A DNA stretch of 64,000 bases from Pomphorhynchus laevis (lineage: Eukaryota > Acanthocephala > Palaeacanthocephala > Echinorhynchida > Pomphorhynchidae), in NCBI GenBank assembly GCA_012934845.2, contig WNNJ02001749.1, positions 1 to 64,000 of the forward strand, written 5' to 3'. The position numbers were made by a program, and so were the translations under genes. The notes beneath the pieces were generated by a model. The model did not search any database. It worked only from the letters and a program-made list of their open reading frames with translations, and had not been told where the DNA came from. This document shows positions 1-14,397 of the stretch, in pieces. How positions within the stretch are numbered: position 1 is the first letter of the stretch; each line of letters starts with the position of its first letter.

Positions 1-415
1 TATTTATTATTACATTAATATATATTAATATTATTACATTATTTACATTATATAAATACATAATATTTAATTATTATATAATTTAATATTATATAATTAC
101 ATAATTAAATATTATATATTTAATATTTAATTCAAATATTATTTATTTATATTTATGTAAATATTATTAATGCTTATTTGATCATTGGTTATATAGAGAT
201 ATTATTTAATATATAATACAATCAATATTTCTTAAGTTTTTGCAGCTTTTAAAAGATTTTTCAGTGACTGGCTATAGCCGTAAACTGTACAACTATTTTC
301 TGGCTTGTATTTTGATTTCTCAGCGTTTTATATTCGTTTTCCATAATATGTCGCTATTATAATCTTAGCTATTTGTTGTATCATAAAATAATTTATCGTT
401 GACTTGCAATGCTAG
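1..415. other. AT-rich intron or upstream DNA, nothing assigned
   Basis: Very AT-rich with short A/T runs. No GGT upstream exon could be recognised here, so the preceding coding exon must lie outside the window. Confidence 0.5.
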
Positions 416-608
416 GTGGTCTTTCAATTGCCGTACCTGGAGAGTTAGATGGATACGGAATTGCGCATCAAAAATTCGGCAAACTACCGTGGCATGAACT
501 ATTTCGGCCAGCGATTGATTTCTGTTTACAAGGGTTTGCTATATCACGTTCATTAGCAACAACACTGAAATTGGAGCGGCAAGCCATTATAAGAAATCCG
601 ATGCTAAG
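416..608 (+). CDS. GGT: GGT exon (first visible)
   Basis: Encodes GGLSIAVPGELDGYGIAHQ and on to NPMLR, the conserved large-subunit segment. The acceptor is taken as AG at 414-415 (phase 1) and the donor as GT at 609-610 (phase 2). The ATG at 409 lies in the acceptor region and is not a start. Confidence 0.85.
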
Positions 609-3600
609 GTTTAGATTTATTTTTGCAATTTATTAAATTTAAATTAAATCAGCTAACTGAGTCTACGTATTGTTATATAATTATAAAATAAACAAAACAT
701 AATAATGCTAAATCAAAATTTAATAATTAAATAATAAAATTAATAATTGTTTTTAGATTTTCTATAATTTTAATTAAGTTAAAAAAATAAAAAATAAAAT
801 TTTAAATAAACGTCATTTTTATGAATTGACTAATAAATAACAGACGTTGTATCAGAATAAGAATTAGAGGTCATCAGGAGGAACTGCTATGCTATCAGGT
901 TTCGGCCCCTAACTCCTCTACCCAACATAGCAGCGGGGCCAAATACATGCTAATGATGTATTTCCTCTGAAATAACTATCTAGTATCTTATTCTAATGCA
1001 AAGTATATTATTTATTATCCATCCATAAAAATTTGCCACTTAAGAGTTTAAATTTATTCTTTATATTATTGTGTTGATTTATATATTTTACTATTTTCTG
1101 CTTGATGTTATTTTTATAGTAACCTAGTTTAAAATATGTATCTATTAAATTATTTAAATGATTTTGAAGAAAGCCAATATCATTACATATTGTTGCAATT
1201 CTTAAAATTTCATTATTTAATGTATTATATTTTATATTATATGGTATGCATGAATGCTCATGCAAAAATATGTTTCTTGTAAATTTAAATATGTCATCTT
1301 TACGATATAAATTAATAGTAGTTTTAGTTAATGTTAATTTAATGTTCATATCTAGATATACACCTTCTTTATCATTAATATTGGTTTTGTTAAGAATAAG
1401 GCTTTCTGGATAAATTTGTTCACTTATTGAATAAAAATTATTAGAATTAAATACACATATATCATTAATGTATCGAAACATATATTTCATATATTTATAT
1501 TGTTTAGATTTAGTTTTTACACAGTTATGAACAAATTCATATTCTATAAAGCTTAAAAACAAGTCAGCTATAATTGGGCTACTATTACCACCCATTGGAA
1601 CACCTTTTACTTGTCTAAATATAGATGTCCCTACTTTTAAATAATTTTGATTTATCAAAATATTTAATGATTCTATTAATTCAATTTTATCCATATATTT
1701 ATATTTTTGATGGTTTAATTTTTGTTAGATAGGCGTTATAATTATTATAACATATATATGTATATCTTTTTCCGAATATAAGATTAATTAATTTTACTAA
1801 CGCTTCTATCATATCTACTAAATCTAGATTTGTATAAAGCGTATTAAAATCGTATGTATTTATATTTTGAAAATTTATTCCTTTTGTCTGTTCTAAAAAT
1901 TCTTTTGTAGAATTAATACTGAAATAGTGTTTTATACCAGTACTAATTTCGATTACCTTGGAATATTTTTTGAAAGGTGCTTTAATTATTTAAATTTTTT
2001 TATTCATATAGACAGAAAGTGGTTTTAACGTACATTTAAACGCACTACATATGAACCTTGGTTTTATTGGATTTTTATGTAATTTTGGATTCCAATATAA
2101 TATAGGTATAGTTTTATTATCTGATTCAACCTTTATACCCTTTTTATCCATTATAGAACAGTGACTTGTAATAATTGTTTCTAAACTCAACGCCCTACGT
2201 TCATATGTTGGATTTACATTTAAATCATTAGAATTAACCTCTTTCATTAGTATATCATAATAAAGCTTTTTACATATGAAGACAAAGTTATTACTAGCTT
2301 TATCAATAGTTGTTATTATATAGTTATCCTTTAATTTAGTAAGTTAAAACTTTCATATTTTGTATATATTATTATATTCAGGTCAACATTGTAAATGAAC
2401 TTTTATCTTACAGATTATATTTTTAAAATATAAATTATATATGCGATATTATCTATTCTATTATATTTTTTATTTATTTTTATATTTTTATAATTAGAAA
2501 TAAAAATAGATGGATAATACTTGTATTAGAATAAGCTACACTATAAAATCAAATTTTATTAGATGAAATATGTCATTAGCATGTACTTGGCACCATTGTT
2601 ATGTTAGGTCGAGGAATAAGGGCAGAAACCTAATAACACATCAGTTCATCCTGATGACATTATATTCGTTACATGGACACTTATTATTAATTATGCCAAG
2701 AAATGTTGTCATCATTTGCTACATCAATAACAAATGACATATAACAAATGCTACATCATATAAAAATGTTATATCAATAACACTTCTTTTTCAAAATAAA
2801 ACTTATCTCCAAATAGATGGTGTATCAATGGGATCACCATTATGCCCTACCTTTGTAAGCTTCTTTGAGTAAACTAGAATACAAGTTGATTAACAACAGT
2901 GAAATCACATGTAAGCCAGTTTATTACCGAGGATATGTGGATGATATCCTATCCGTATTTAAGTTTTAACCTGATGTGAATGTATTTAAACAAATAATGG
3001 AAGAAAATTCGGCCTTAAAGTGTACAAATTAAATATTCGATAAAGAAATCTTTCATTTTTTAGATGTATCTATATCTTTACAACCTAATCAACCAATATC
3101 AACAGAGATATTTTACCATAAGCCAACCGATAAAAGCATTTATTCTAATTTTACTTCATACACGCTATTTGTGTAGTCGCCAGACATTTAATCCTTATTC
3201 GAATATATCGTAAATGATTTATTAGTCCATTCATAAACATTGATTTTTGGAAATTTAAATTATAAATTTTATAAATTTGTATAAATATGAATTGTATAAC
3301 ATTTTTCATAATTAATAATTAATTATGATTATTATTAATTATTAATTATTAATTTTAATAATTAATAATTCCACTTGTGTATTTTTACAATTATGTCAAT
3401 TTATAACAAACACCAGCATTTGTAGTCGATATTTTTGTCGTATAACTTTAAATATATTTATAACTAGTTCAGCAGATGAAAGATATTTTTGCTTAATATT
3501 AATGAATGCTTATCAGTTTATTAGAATTTATAATTAATTATAAATTAAATTTATAATTAATTTTTATTTATATTTTAATTTATAATTAATTAATATTTAG

Positions 3601-6600
3601 TTCGCATTATAACATTTATATAACTTTATTATACGTTATTATTTTATAGTAATCGTTAACGATTACGGGAGGTATATAATATAAAATATTTCAATATTTA
3701 TAAATATATTTTATATATAATATACGGATAGGAGTTAAAACTATTAGTTGCTTAACAGACATCTTAATGTATCTTAACATTTTCATTTTTATCTTCCATT
3801 TTTCATACTCGGAGATACGTGATCCAATACAATATCAATTATACGCAAAATTGTTAATGTTTTAATGTTGAAAAATTTAAATATTTTCACTTTTAAACAT
3901 TTTTATTTTTGTGAAAATATACCTTTCTATTCTGTGTCTACTATTGACTTTATATTATATACTTATATATTTGATAAAATTAAAAATAAAATGAAAATAA
4001 GAAACAATTATAAAAGGAAATATAAAATTAATAAAGATATGTATACTGAACTTACTAAATTAAAGGATAACTATATAATAACAACTATTAATAAAGGTAG
4101 TAATAACTTTGTCTTCATATGCAAAAACTTTATTATGATATACTGATGAAAGAAATTAGTTTAAATGATTTAAATATAAACACAACATATGAATGTAGTG
4201 ATTTAAATTTAGAAACAATTATTACAAGTCACTGTTCTATAATGGATAAAAATGGTATAAAGGTTGAATTAGATAATAAAACTATACCTATATTATATTG
4301 GAATCCAAAATTACATAAAAATCCAATAAAACCTAGGTTCATATGTAGTGCGTTTAAATGTACATTAAAACCACTTTCTGTCTATATGAATAAAATACTC
4401 AAATTAATTAAAGAATACTTCAAAAAATATTGTAGGGTAATCGAAATTAATACTGGTGTAAAACCAGTATTATATACTATACAGTATTATATACAGTATA
4501 CAGTATTAATAATTGTTTCAAAACTCAACTCACTGAGTTGATATGTATGTTGTGTTCATATGTTGTGTTTATATTTAAATCATTATAATTTACTTCTTTC
4601 ATCAGTATATCATAAAAAAGCTGTTTGCATATGAAGACAAATATTACTTACTTTATCAAGATATAGTTAATTCAACCTTTATACCCTTTTTATCCATTAT
4701 AGAACAGTGACTTGTAATAATTGTTTCTAAACTCAACTCACTACGTTCATATGTTGGATTTACATTTAAATCATTAGAATTAACCCTCTTTCATTAGTAT
4801 ATCATAATAAAGCTTTTTGCATATGAAGACAAAGTTATTACTAGCTTTATCAATAGTTGTTATTATATAGTTATTCTTTAATTTAGTAAGTTCTTTATAC
4901 ATATCTTTATTAATTTTATCTTTCCTTTTATAATTATTTGTAATTTTCATTTCATTTTTAATTTTATCAAATATATAATCTTTCAAAATGTTTATCTTAG
5001 ATATTCGAGCTTTCATTATTAATCAGCATAACAAAGTATGCATTTAAGTCTTCATATAACTTTATATGAAGACTTCATATTAAATTTTTATTGTTATTAT
5101 TATTTTAATAATAATTTACGTTATTATTTAATCTATATAACATTAATAATCTTTTGATAACATTTCCCTTAATTCATTGTTTTTAATTAATTCTAGATTA
5201 TGAGTATGCGATAAAAATAAGCGATAAATGAATTATGAATGAAAAATGTTTCTTTTAGATATCTCTGAAGATCTGGACATCTCTGTTTAATTATAGCGGA
5301 TTGGGGTCATGTTGCTTTGAAATCTAAGTTAGTCAAATATTGTTTGAACGTCTACAATTTCATATTCGCAATTCACTGTGTATTGCATAAATGTTGATCT
5401 AACATTAAAAACATCATTTTGTAATGATGTTGACTTCATCATTTTGTGGACTCCAAGGTTCGTGCAGCAATATCGTCCAATTATAAATATTTGCACTTAT
5501 ATCCACTAGTCAATTGAACATTAAATTTCAATTTAATATACACCGACCATAAAATTCATTAATAAATGTATAGATAACATAAATATAGGCAGACTTTTAA
5601 TTTATACAAATATTATAATTACAAAATTTGTAATTATAATAAAGAATTAAAATCAATATGTAACGATAATATTAGAAACATAATGGAAACAGAATGCAAT
5701 TGTAAAAGTCTTAGTTTTGATAAAATAAATGAACATGTATGTACCCATAATCTAGAATTAATTGAAAATTGTGAATTAAGAAAGCTGCTATCAAAAGGGT
5801 ATAAATATAGATTAAATAATAACAACGACAAAAATAAAATTTACAATTCGTTATATAATAACTTAAATGATTACTTTAGTAAGCTGATTAATAGTGAAAG
5901 CTCGAATATATCTAAGATAAAAATTTGGAAAGATTATATATTTGATAAAATTAAAAATAAAATGAAAATAACAAACAATTATAAAAGGAAAGATAAAATT
6001 AATAAAGATATGTATAACAGAACTTACTAAATTAAAGGATAACTATATAATAACAACTATTGATAAAGCTAGTAATAACTTTGTCTTCATATGCAAAAAG
6101 CTTTATTATGATATACTAATGAAAGAGGTTAATTCTAATGATTTAAATGTAAATCCAACATATGAACGTAGTGAGTTGAGTTTAGAAACAATTATTATAT
6201 ATTAATAAATTTGGTTAGTAATAACTTTGTCTTCATATGCAAAAAGCTTTATTATGATATACTGATGATAGAGGTTAATTCTAATTATTTAAATATAAAC
6301 AAAACATATTAATGTAATAATTAAATAATTTAATAATAATTTAATAATTTATAAAATTATTTTTATAATTGTTTGTTATTTTCATTTTCTCTCTATATAT
6401 TTTCCAAATGTTAATCTTTGATGTATTTTCTATTAATCAACTTATCAAAGCGTTAATTATCAAAAGCGGTTCTTAGTCGTAAAAAATTTAACGACTAATA
6501 GAATCCGATGCCGGCTACATCGGGTGGTGAGATTAAAAGCATTGTGACTGTCACTTATCTTATTTATAATAAGAACTTTTGATAAAGCTAGAAATAACTT

Positions 6601-9600
6601 TGTCTTTATATGCAAAAAGCTTTATTATGAATGACTTTACATGAAAATAAAAAGTTATTCGGTTTTACATGAGTTTAAAGTAGGTTTTTTATAATTCATT
6701 CCGTTCCATTGTTATATTGGTCAAGGAAGAATTATGCGGACTAAACGGTTCCTTGCAGCAACCTTGCTTTTTGTTTGTCCTTTAACGATTTTAAATGTAT
6801 TAAAATTATGTGCAGTGGCATCTTTGAATTTTTTAATTTAAGACGATTCTATTTAAGAAGATACTATTTGTAAAATGTTAAAATTTAGTCTTTGATTAGC
6901 TGAATTTTTGAAGACAGCAGAGTAATGATCGTCAACTGATATTAAGAGAACCAAAACATGAAATTTATGTACTGGATCAACAGCTTAATCGAAATCAATG
7001 TCAAAATGATTGCGCTTATCTGCAATATATATTATACTAGTGATCCACATTAAACTCGGATCTCCTTGATCATATAAGGAGATTTCCCAAATCAAGCGTG
7101 AATTCCTCATTTCTATGCTGAATAGCATCCGATATGCTGAATATTTCCCAGTTATGCTCTTTGTATTTTGATCAGTTTTTATTCTAAATTCGATGCAATG
7201 AGCACTGTATCACCTTTAACTATTTCCTTTAGTTTTCATTGACGTATTGATTTCTTAACTTTGCCCAGAATAATTACAAATTGTAGCTCAATTGTTATCT
7301 TTGATGGAGTGTACTGTCGTTGCCAAATAATAAAATTCTAGGACGCATCGATTTGTACTTGTATTTTGTTAATCGTTTAATTTCTTAATTTGCTCAATGT
7401 TCATAATGATAAATTATTTTAAAGTTAAAATTTTGATTTATTAATATTGAAGAGTTAATATTAACTTATTAATAAGCGAATATATTAATATCTATATATT
7501 AAAATAGTAAAATCAATGTTTCATCCAATTTGTTTTGATTTAAGGACTTTGTTCGTAAAAAATCTGACATCAATGGAAACGTATCAGGAAGGAGATGTCA
7601 TACGACATCCAATTCTTGGTAAAACATTGCAAATAATCGCAAACGAAGGTGTTGATGCTTTCTATAATGGGTCGTTATCGGATAAAGTAGTTGCGGAAAT
7701 TAGAGAAGCGAGTAAGTGAAAAATAAACGTTTTTTTAATTGCTGTTCTAGTATTATCTATTTTATTGACCAATTCCAAAAGTGTTTTTGATTTATTTTTA
7801 AGAATTTAATTGATGATAATTAACTTATTTTCACCTATACACAGGATAGATTAAACAAAATGTAATTTATTATATTTAGATGGTATAATTAATCGCGATG
7901 ATCTGTTGGCCTATAGTACTAGTATTCGATCGTCTCTTAATTTTAAAATCGACGGTGATCGAACGTTGATTACAGTTCCTCCACCAGCAGCAGGATCTAT
8001 TGTGGCATTTGTATTGAAAGCAATGCAAGGTAAATAGTTCATGCAAGTTGTTTAGTTTTATTTTTTAAAAACAATGACTTCTTTCGTTTTATCGGCTATT
8101 TCACTACTGTTAGAAGTTGTGCGGCTCGCTGGCCTGATTTCTAATGTTTCTAATCAAAATTTTCTAATTTTGATTAGAAAATCAAAATTAGATCATGTAA
8201 TAAGATAAAATCAAACTACTTCGATACTTCCACATCTATCTCTCTGTGGCTTGTTGTAACCAAACCACCTGATTGCGATTATCAGTGATTAAATAATACT
8301 AGTCATCCACATCCGACTCGGATATTCTTGATCCTATAAGGAAGTTCCCTAAATCAAGCGAGAATTCCTCATTTATGTGATGAATAGCATCCCAATATAG
8401 TCTTTCACTCTCCGCTTTTAATTAAATCCATTTTTAATTTCAATAACGTTTTTGAATGCATTGTTCGCAACTTAAGCACATAATTTCGTGATTAGGAAAA
8501 ATGATAATTAACTGAAATAATGGAACCAAACGATCTTTAGTAATTATATTTGTTGTATTCAGCTCATGCATTTCCCAGTGCATGAGCTGATCAGTTTATT
8601 CGATGCAATGAGCACTGTATCGTTAGCACTTTAGTTTTTATTGGCGTGTTGATTTCTTAACTTCGTCCAGAATAATTACGAAGTGGAGAGGGCTTAATTA
8701 TGATCTTTGCACTACTTCTCTCAAGAGTTTTAAGCTTCTTGAATATCCATATGGATGTGCTCTTTCAATTCAAGTAGATTCAAATTATGCATTACACCAA
8801 AAATTCCTGAACTCTTTTCTTCCTCAAACCCATTTATTTCATTTTACTGTTTTATAAATTTGCTGGAACGAAGAAATTAGTTTTATCTAATGTAAATTGT
8901 CTATCAAATATCAATATTAATTGTAAATATTCATTTATTTTTTATAGATTTACAAGTTTACAGAAACGAAGTAACTAGTTTTAGAAAAAATCTTTAATAA
9001 ACTGTTTGTAATTTTCTCGAAGATGATAGTAGGAGCTATCGAAAAATTATAACTTTTGGAATAAAAATAATTTATCCGTTTCTGTAAACCCGTAAAACTA
9101 TAAGAAGAAATAAAAGGTTTTATTATACACATCGGTTTTATTAACATAATATAGGTTTTATTACATGATAGGTTTTATTAACGTTAAACAATGTTGTAAT
9201 ATTTTGGTTCAATTTTCAAAATATTGTAGATTTGGTATCTTTCTATTGTACAAAACAATACATGTTATTGATAATATCCATTTATTTCTTTTAGGTCTTG
9301 CGAACCTTAGAATGGTCGCACACATATATTAACCAAATATTTTCCAACTTGACCGTATGTCATATTCACTTTGAGATCACTATTATTTAATGGCTAACAA
9401 TAAATTCTAAACAAGTATGATGTATGCTTCACTTTCCTCTCTTCTCTCCCTAAACTTCAATATCAACCACTTATTATAATAATTACAATAGCCTCCGAAT
9501 AATTCTGGAGGACATATCTACTCGATTGGAAACATAAGCTTTTGGAAAAGGATCCATGACTGCTTAGAGGCATAAATACCATATTTTTATTACTCTGGTA

Positions 9601-12600
9601 TTTCATTAGATTCATAGGTAAACCACTTTCACTAAATGTTTTTTATATCGACGATTCGTATTACTCCAACGTCCGTGCAAACGTAATTCTAACCTGCTTT
9701 TGATTCTCTCAACTTTTCTTTTTCATTGACGAAACGGTATGAGCTCTGCTGTCTATAAAAATAATGGTCTTGATCTGCAGTGCGTTAAACTTTTAAAAGT
9801 TTCGTGGCTTTTGTTATTCAACGCTTTTCCGTTCAGATTCCAATTTCTGTTCAAACATGCAATTAAAAAAGCTTTCCATTCAGTGAATAGATGATACTCA
9901 CTCTTTCGTGAACTTGTGAAAAATACTGGGATATCTGAACTTCTAATGGTGTTAGAAACGAGCATTATCTGCTTCTCCTAATCATTATTTATAACCAAAA
10001 CTGTTATGCAGGACCGCTCAACACGCTTTTATTTACTTTCTTTTCGACGGATTTTCCAGCTCAATTATCGACATATTGCTTTCTTGACTGTGAAACACTC
10101 TATGCCAGCACTGAGCGTGTATTGCAATACGAGCACATTGAAGGTTAACACGGATAACATTAGAGTAGTGAAAATCTGTTGGGGTGGCCGCCTCTACGAC
10201 GTCTACCTAATCTCTATTTTGAGAGTAAGCCGTTACAAATCTGAAAGTGTTACAAATACCGTTGTCTTGTTGGTAGTTTGAGCTGCACTTCGAATTAAAT
10301 ACCTCTAATAACATAGTAATCAAGGATCTTTTTCTTTTGAAATGACCCTTCTGTTTTCAGATTAATGATGCTTCCTATCATCACCTTTGTAAAACACGTA
10401 AGGTATTTAATAAAAGGTACTCTTTAGGTAGCCACAACTTGATACTTGCGGTTCGTGATGTGGTTGGGCTTATGTGTACAGAATAGTTCCTTAAGAGTCT
10501 TGAAGATTTTCATTATCAAATTTAAAAATTAGAAAGGCCGTCGTTTACTTAATCTCAGTGGATGATTGCACACGCTACAACAAACCCACTTATGAATTCC
10601 TTGAGAGTCTTGGTCCTTAAGAGTTCCTTCAGAGTATTGTTTCTTAAGATGTTCTTTAAGAGTCTTGTTCCTTAAGAGTCATAGTTCCTTAAGAGTCTTG
10701 AAGATTTCCATTATCAAAATTTAAAAATTAGAAACGCCGTTGTTTACTTAATCTAAGTGGATGATTGCACATGCTACAACATCCCTACTTATGTGTCGGT
10801 CATCTGTTCACAATTAACGTAATAATGTATTGTAATTAACGCTTGGTCAATTTGTCAAAAAGGACTAGTCTTTTTTACCTCCTTGAAAATTTTGTTTTGT
10901 TTTTTAGAGTACGACACATTTTTAATTTTAAACTTAAATAATGATATTACCAAAATCTGCCAGATCTTTCAATTTTTTCGCAAATATTTTAGTTTCACAA
11001 ATTAACAGATAAGATACTTTCTTAGATTTTCGGTTGTCTGAAGATGAATTGTCTCTACCTTACGCTGTTGGCGTATTTCATCATAGATTAGTAGAAGCGA
11101 TGAAGTTTGCCTTCTCTAGAAAAGAAAGACTGTCTGATCCAGACTTTTTAGCAAAGACCAAGGTGAAACACGCTTATATTATCACATACGCTTTCACTGT
11201 ACACAAAAGCTGGCACTATTTATTTAAGATCTATTGCTCAAAGTAAATTGTGTACACGCTCAAATTAAAACGCTTATTTTACTATAACATTTAAGTTTTT
11301 AGTCATAAACACTAATCATCAGATCAGTTAGCTGAGTCTACGTATCTTATACGATACTTCGATGTAAAAACGTAAATTTCTTAATCATTTTGCACAAAGT
11401 TTTCATTCATTACCCGAAATTAATAATTTATCAGAATAGATTTATTAAACTTGAAACCTTAAAATTTATTAAATACTCAAACATTTATTTATAAAATTAA
11501 TATTTAAATTTTTCATTATAATTTTTCATTTTATGGTTTGATAGTTATGATTTTATTTTAAAAGCTAAAAATATTTTCGATAGAAACTAAATGCATATTT
11601 GAATTACTTGTATTTAACAATATGTTCAAAGTCTTCGAAAAGAATATGCAGAATCAAAAACAATTATATAGTTTTTAAAATATAATAAAATATTAATATT
11701 TTATTATAATAAAATTCTCATAATAAAATTCTTATATGAACGATTATATAATATTTTAATTATATAAAATAATTGGATATGCTGCCTTCGAAACAATTAT
11801 CGTAGTGTTTTCTTCGGGATGGAAGGCGTTCAAAAATTATATGAACGATTATTATTTATCGTTATATAAATATTAATTGTATAAAATCTTATATAATGAT
11901 TATAAAATAATTGGATATGCTGCCTTCGAAACAATTATCGTAGTGTTTTCTTCGGGATGGAAGGCGTTCAAAAATTATAAGAACGATTATTATTTATCGT
12001 TATATAAATATTAGTTGTATAATTATAATTATTTTACTTCCAAAATATTTTTGTAGTGTTTTATTGTTATTAATATTTATATTATTCTCCCATTTCAATT
12101 AAATAGTTTTATTTGAACAAAAAATAATATAATTTTCTTGTATTTGAAAAAATTCAATGCTTTAATAGCTCCTGCTATCATCACCAAGATTGCAATAAAA
12201 TGTTCATCATTTTTTGTCAAAATTCAATTTTATTGTTAATTTAATTATTTCATTGTTAATAAATCAACTCTGTACCCGATACCCTAATTTTGATTATTTT
12301 GATATATTACGAAGAAAATAATTTTTCCTTATTTGAAAAAATTCAATGCTTTCATAGCTCTGGCTACCATCATTACGATATTACAATAAAATGTTCAAAA
12401 AATTACGTTTTTTAACATTTATGCAAAAGTACAAGCATTGATGTATTTTTTCAAATAAAGGAACATTATTTTCTTCTTTGTTCCAATTAAATTATTTTAC
12501 AAAATATATTGAAAAATGTGAATAAATCGAACTTGTCGATAAATTACATTAGCCCACATATTTAGTACGAAAGTACCTTATACTTTAATCATATTCACAA

Positions 12601-14316
12601 GGAATACACGTAAGATTTTAAAAAAAATTATAGAATTAATATTTACATAACAATAAAATATATAATTACAATTTAAAATAAAGGTCGTTCATATAATTTT
12701 TAGATTTCTTTCATCTCATACATTTTCTCATATCTACTAATATAGCTTTAATTATTAGTACTTTAAGAGGAACTCAAACTTATAATGAGTATTTATGAAC
12801 TTTAAACATCTTGTATTCATTGATGAATAATTCAATGACGAGCGATATTACATCAACGCACAAATACGGGTACTAAAGTTTAGAACTTGTCGATTTGTAA
12901 TTATCATAATCAAAATATCGAGTCATAAAATAACTTATAAAAATAGTCTACATTATTTTAAGTGATTATAATTTGGAAGACAACAGATATCCAATTATTT
13001 TATAAGTGATTATAAGTAAATATAATCAATTTTAATTGATTGTATATAAAAAATTAAATAGAATATAATTATATAAAATGATTATTTATGAAATAATTAT
13101 AGCAAAATTTAAAGTTATGTAAATTAGACCATAAATATACTACAATTACTAATACACTAATTTATAATTTTTATAAAAATAGTCTACAAAAATTTAAATT
13201 TCCCTTGAAAAATACAAAAATATTTTGGAAGAGAGCATATGCAATTATTTTATAATAATTATATAAGATTTTATACAATTAATATTTATATAACGATAAA
13301 TAATAATCGTTCGTATATAGGATTCTGAGAATTTGCAACACACCAGTATAACGCAGTAATTGGCTTAAAATATGAGAGGCGAATTTTTTGCACGGTTACA
13401 CCATGTGAGAAATTCTAGTTTCACAACAAAAGTCGGTATCTAAACGGAAAGCAAACTATAGTCCTAAATAATCAGAAGGTAATACTTTTCCTCGCGCTAA
13501 CAAAATCACGCCGCGCTAACAACTCTACCTAGGGATTTATTTAAAATTGTGAATAAACAAATCATAATTAGACAGAAAATCAAACAATATGAAACAGGAA
13601 TTAGTAAAATCATTTAAATAAAGTCAAGGATATGCATGAAATGAAAGGTATTATTAAATGTGAACGTCCTCGAACAAAATGCTGTAAAAGTTTAGACGAA
13701 GCACTACATATCAAAGCAGCAATACACTATTAACGTATCCAATAAAAGAACAAAATAGTTGTGCATCACAGAGAATAGTATATAAAGCAAGATGTTCTAT
13801 TTGCAAAACATATTTATAGGTGAGAGCGGTCTATCATTGAACATAAGACTGAATAATAGACGTAGCGACCTAAACAAACAATTACAAGATAGATATGCGA
13901 TCATCAATCATTGATTAAATACGGACAATACAACGAGCGATGTGTTTAGGTACAAAGTAGTTTGGCAAAATTTATTTGAAAGGAAACTACGAAAATTGGG
14001 AGATCAGAAACTAATTCTCGATTAATAATCGACAGAGATAAAAGAATAAATACCGAACACGCAATGAAGGAACAACCATCATAAATATATAAATATATTT
14101 ACAAAACTTTTATATTAACAGTGTAATTTGTTTGACATTTCTCGTTATTTTAGATTGAAAAAGACAGGTCGCCAAAACGTATTAAATAAAAATATTTTGT
14201 CTTTGCTGGTTTAAGAATCAAATTTCAAATATTTATAAATAACCTAATCCGGGGTACCAGGCGATTTTTCGAGCGATTTTTCGCACTAACAATATAAATA
14301 TATAAATTTTTAATCA

Positions 14317-14397
<81 letters not shown>

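Noticed and set aside
868-985. HDV-like or twister ribozyme at the PLE-A 3' end
   Set aside because: Two helices cross as in HDV P1/P2, but no P3, P1.1 or catalytic-C context fits, and the conserved twister bases are absent. The boxes fit hammerhead better, though not canonically.
9720-9745. GACGAAACGGTA resembling the 61-kb ribozyme-like unit
   Set aside because: Only 12 bases are shared; no CTGANGA strand or stem III partner nearby.
9753-9965. 70-codon minus-strand frame in GGT intron 3
   Set aside because: No recognisable protein and no splice or start context; length expected by chance.
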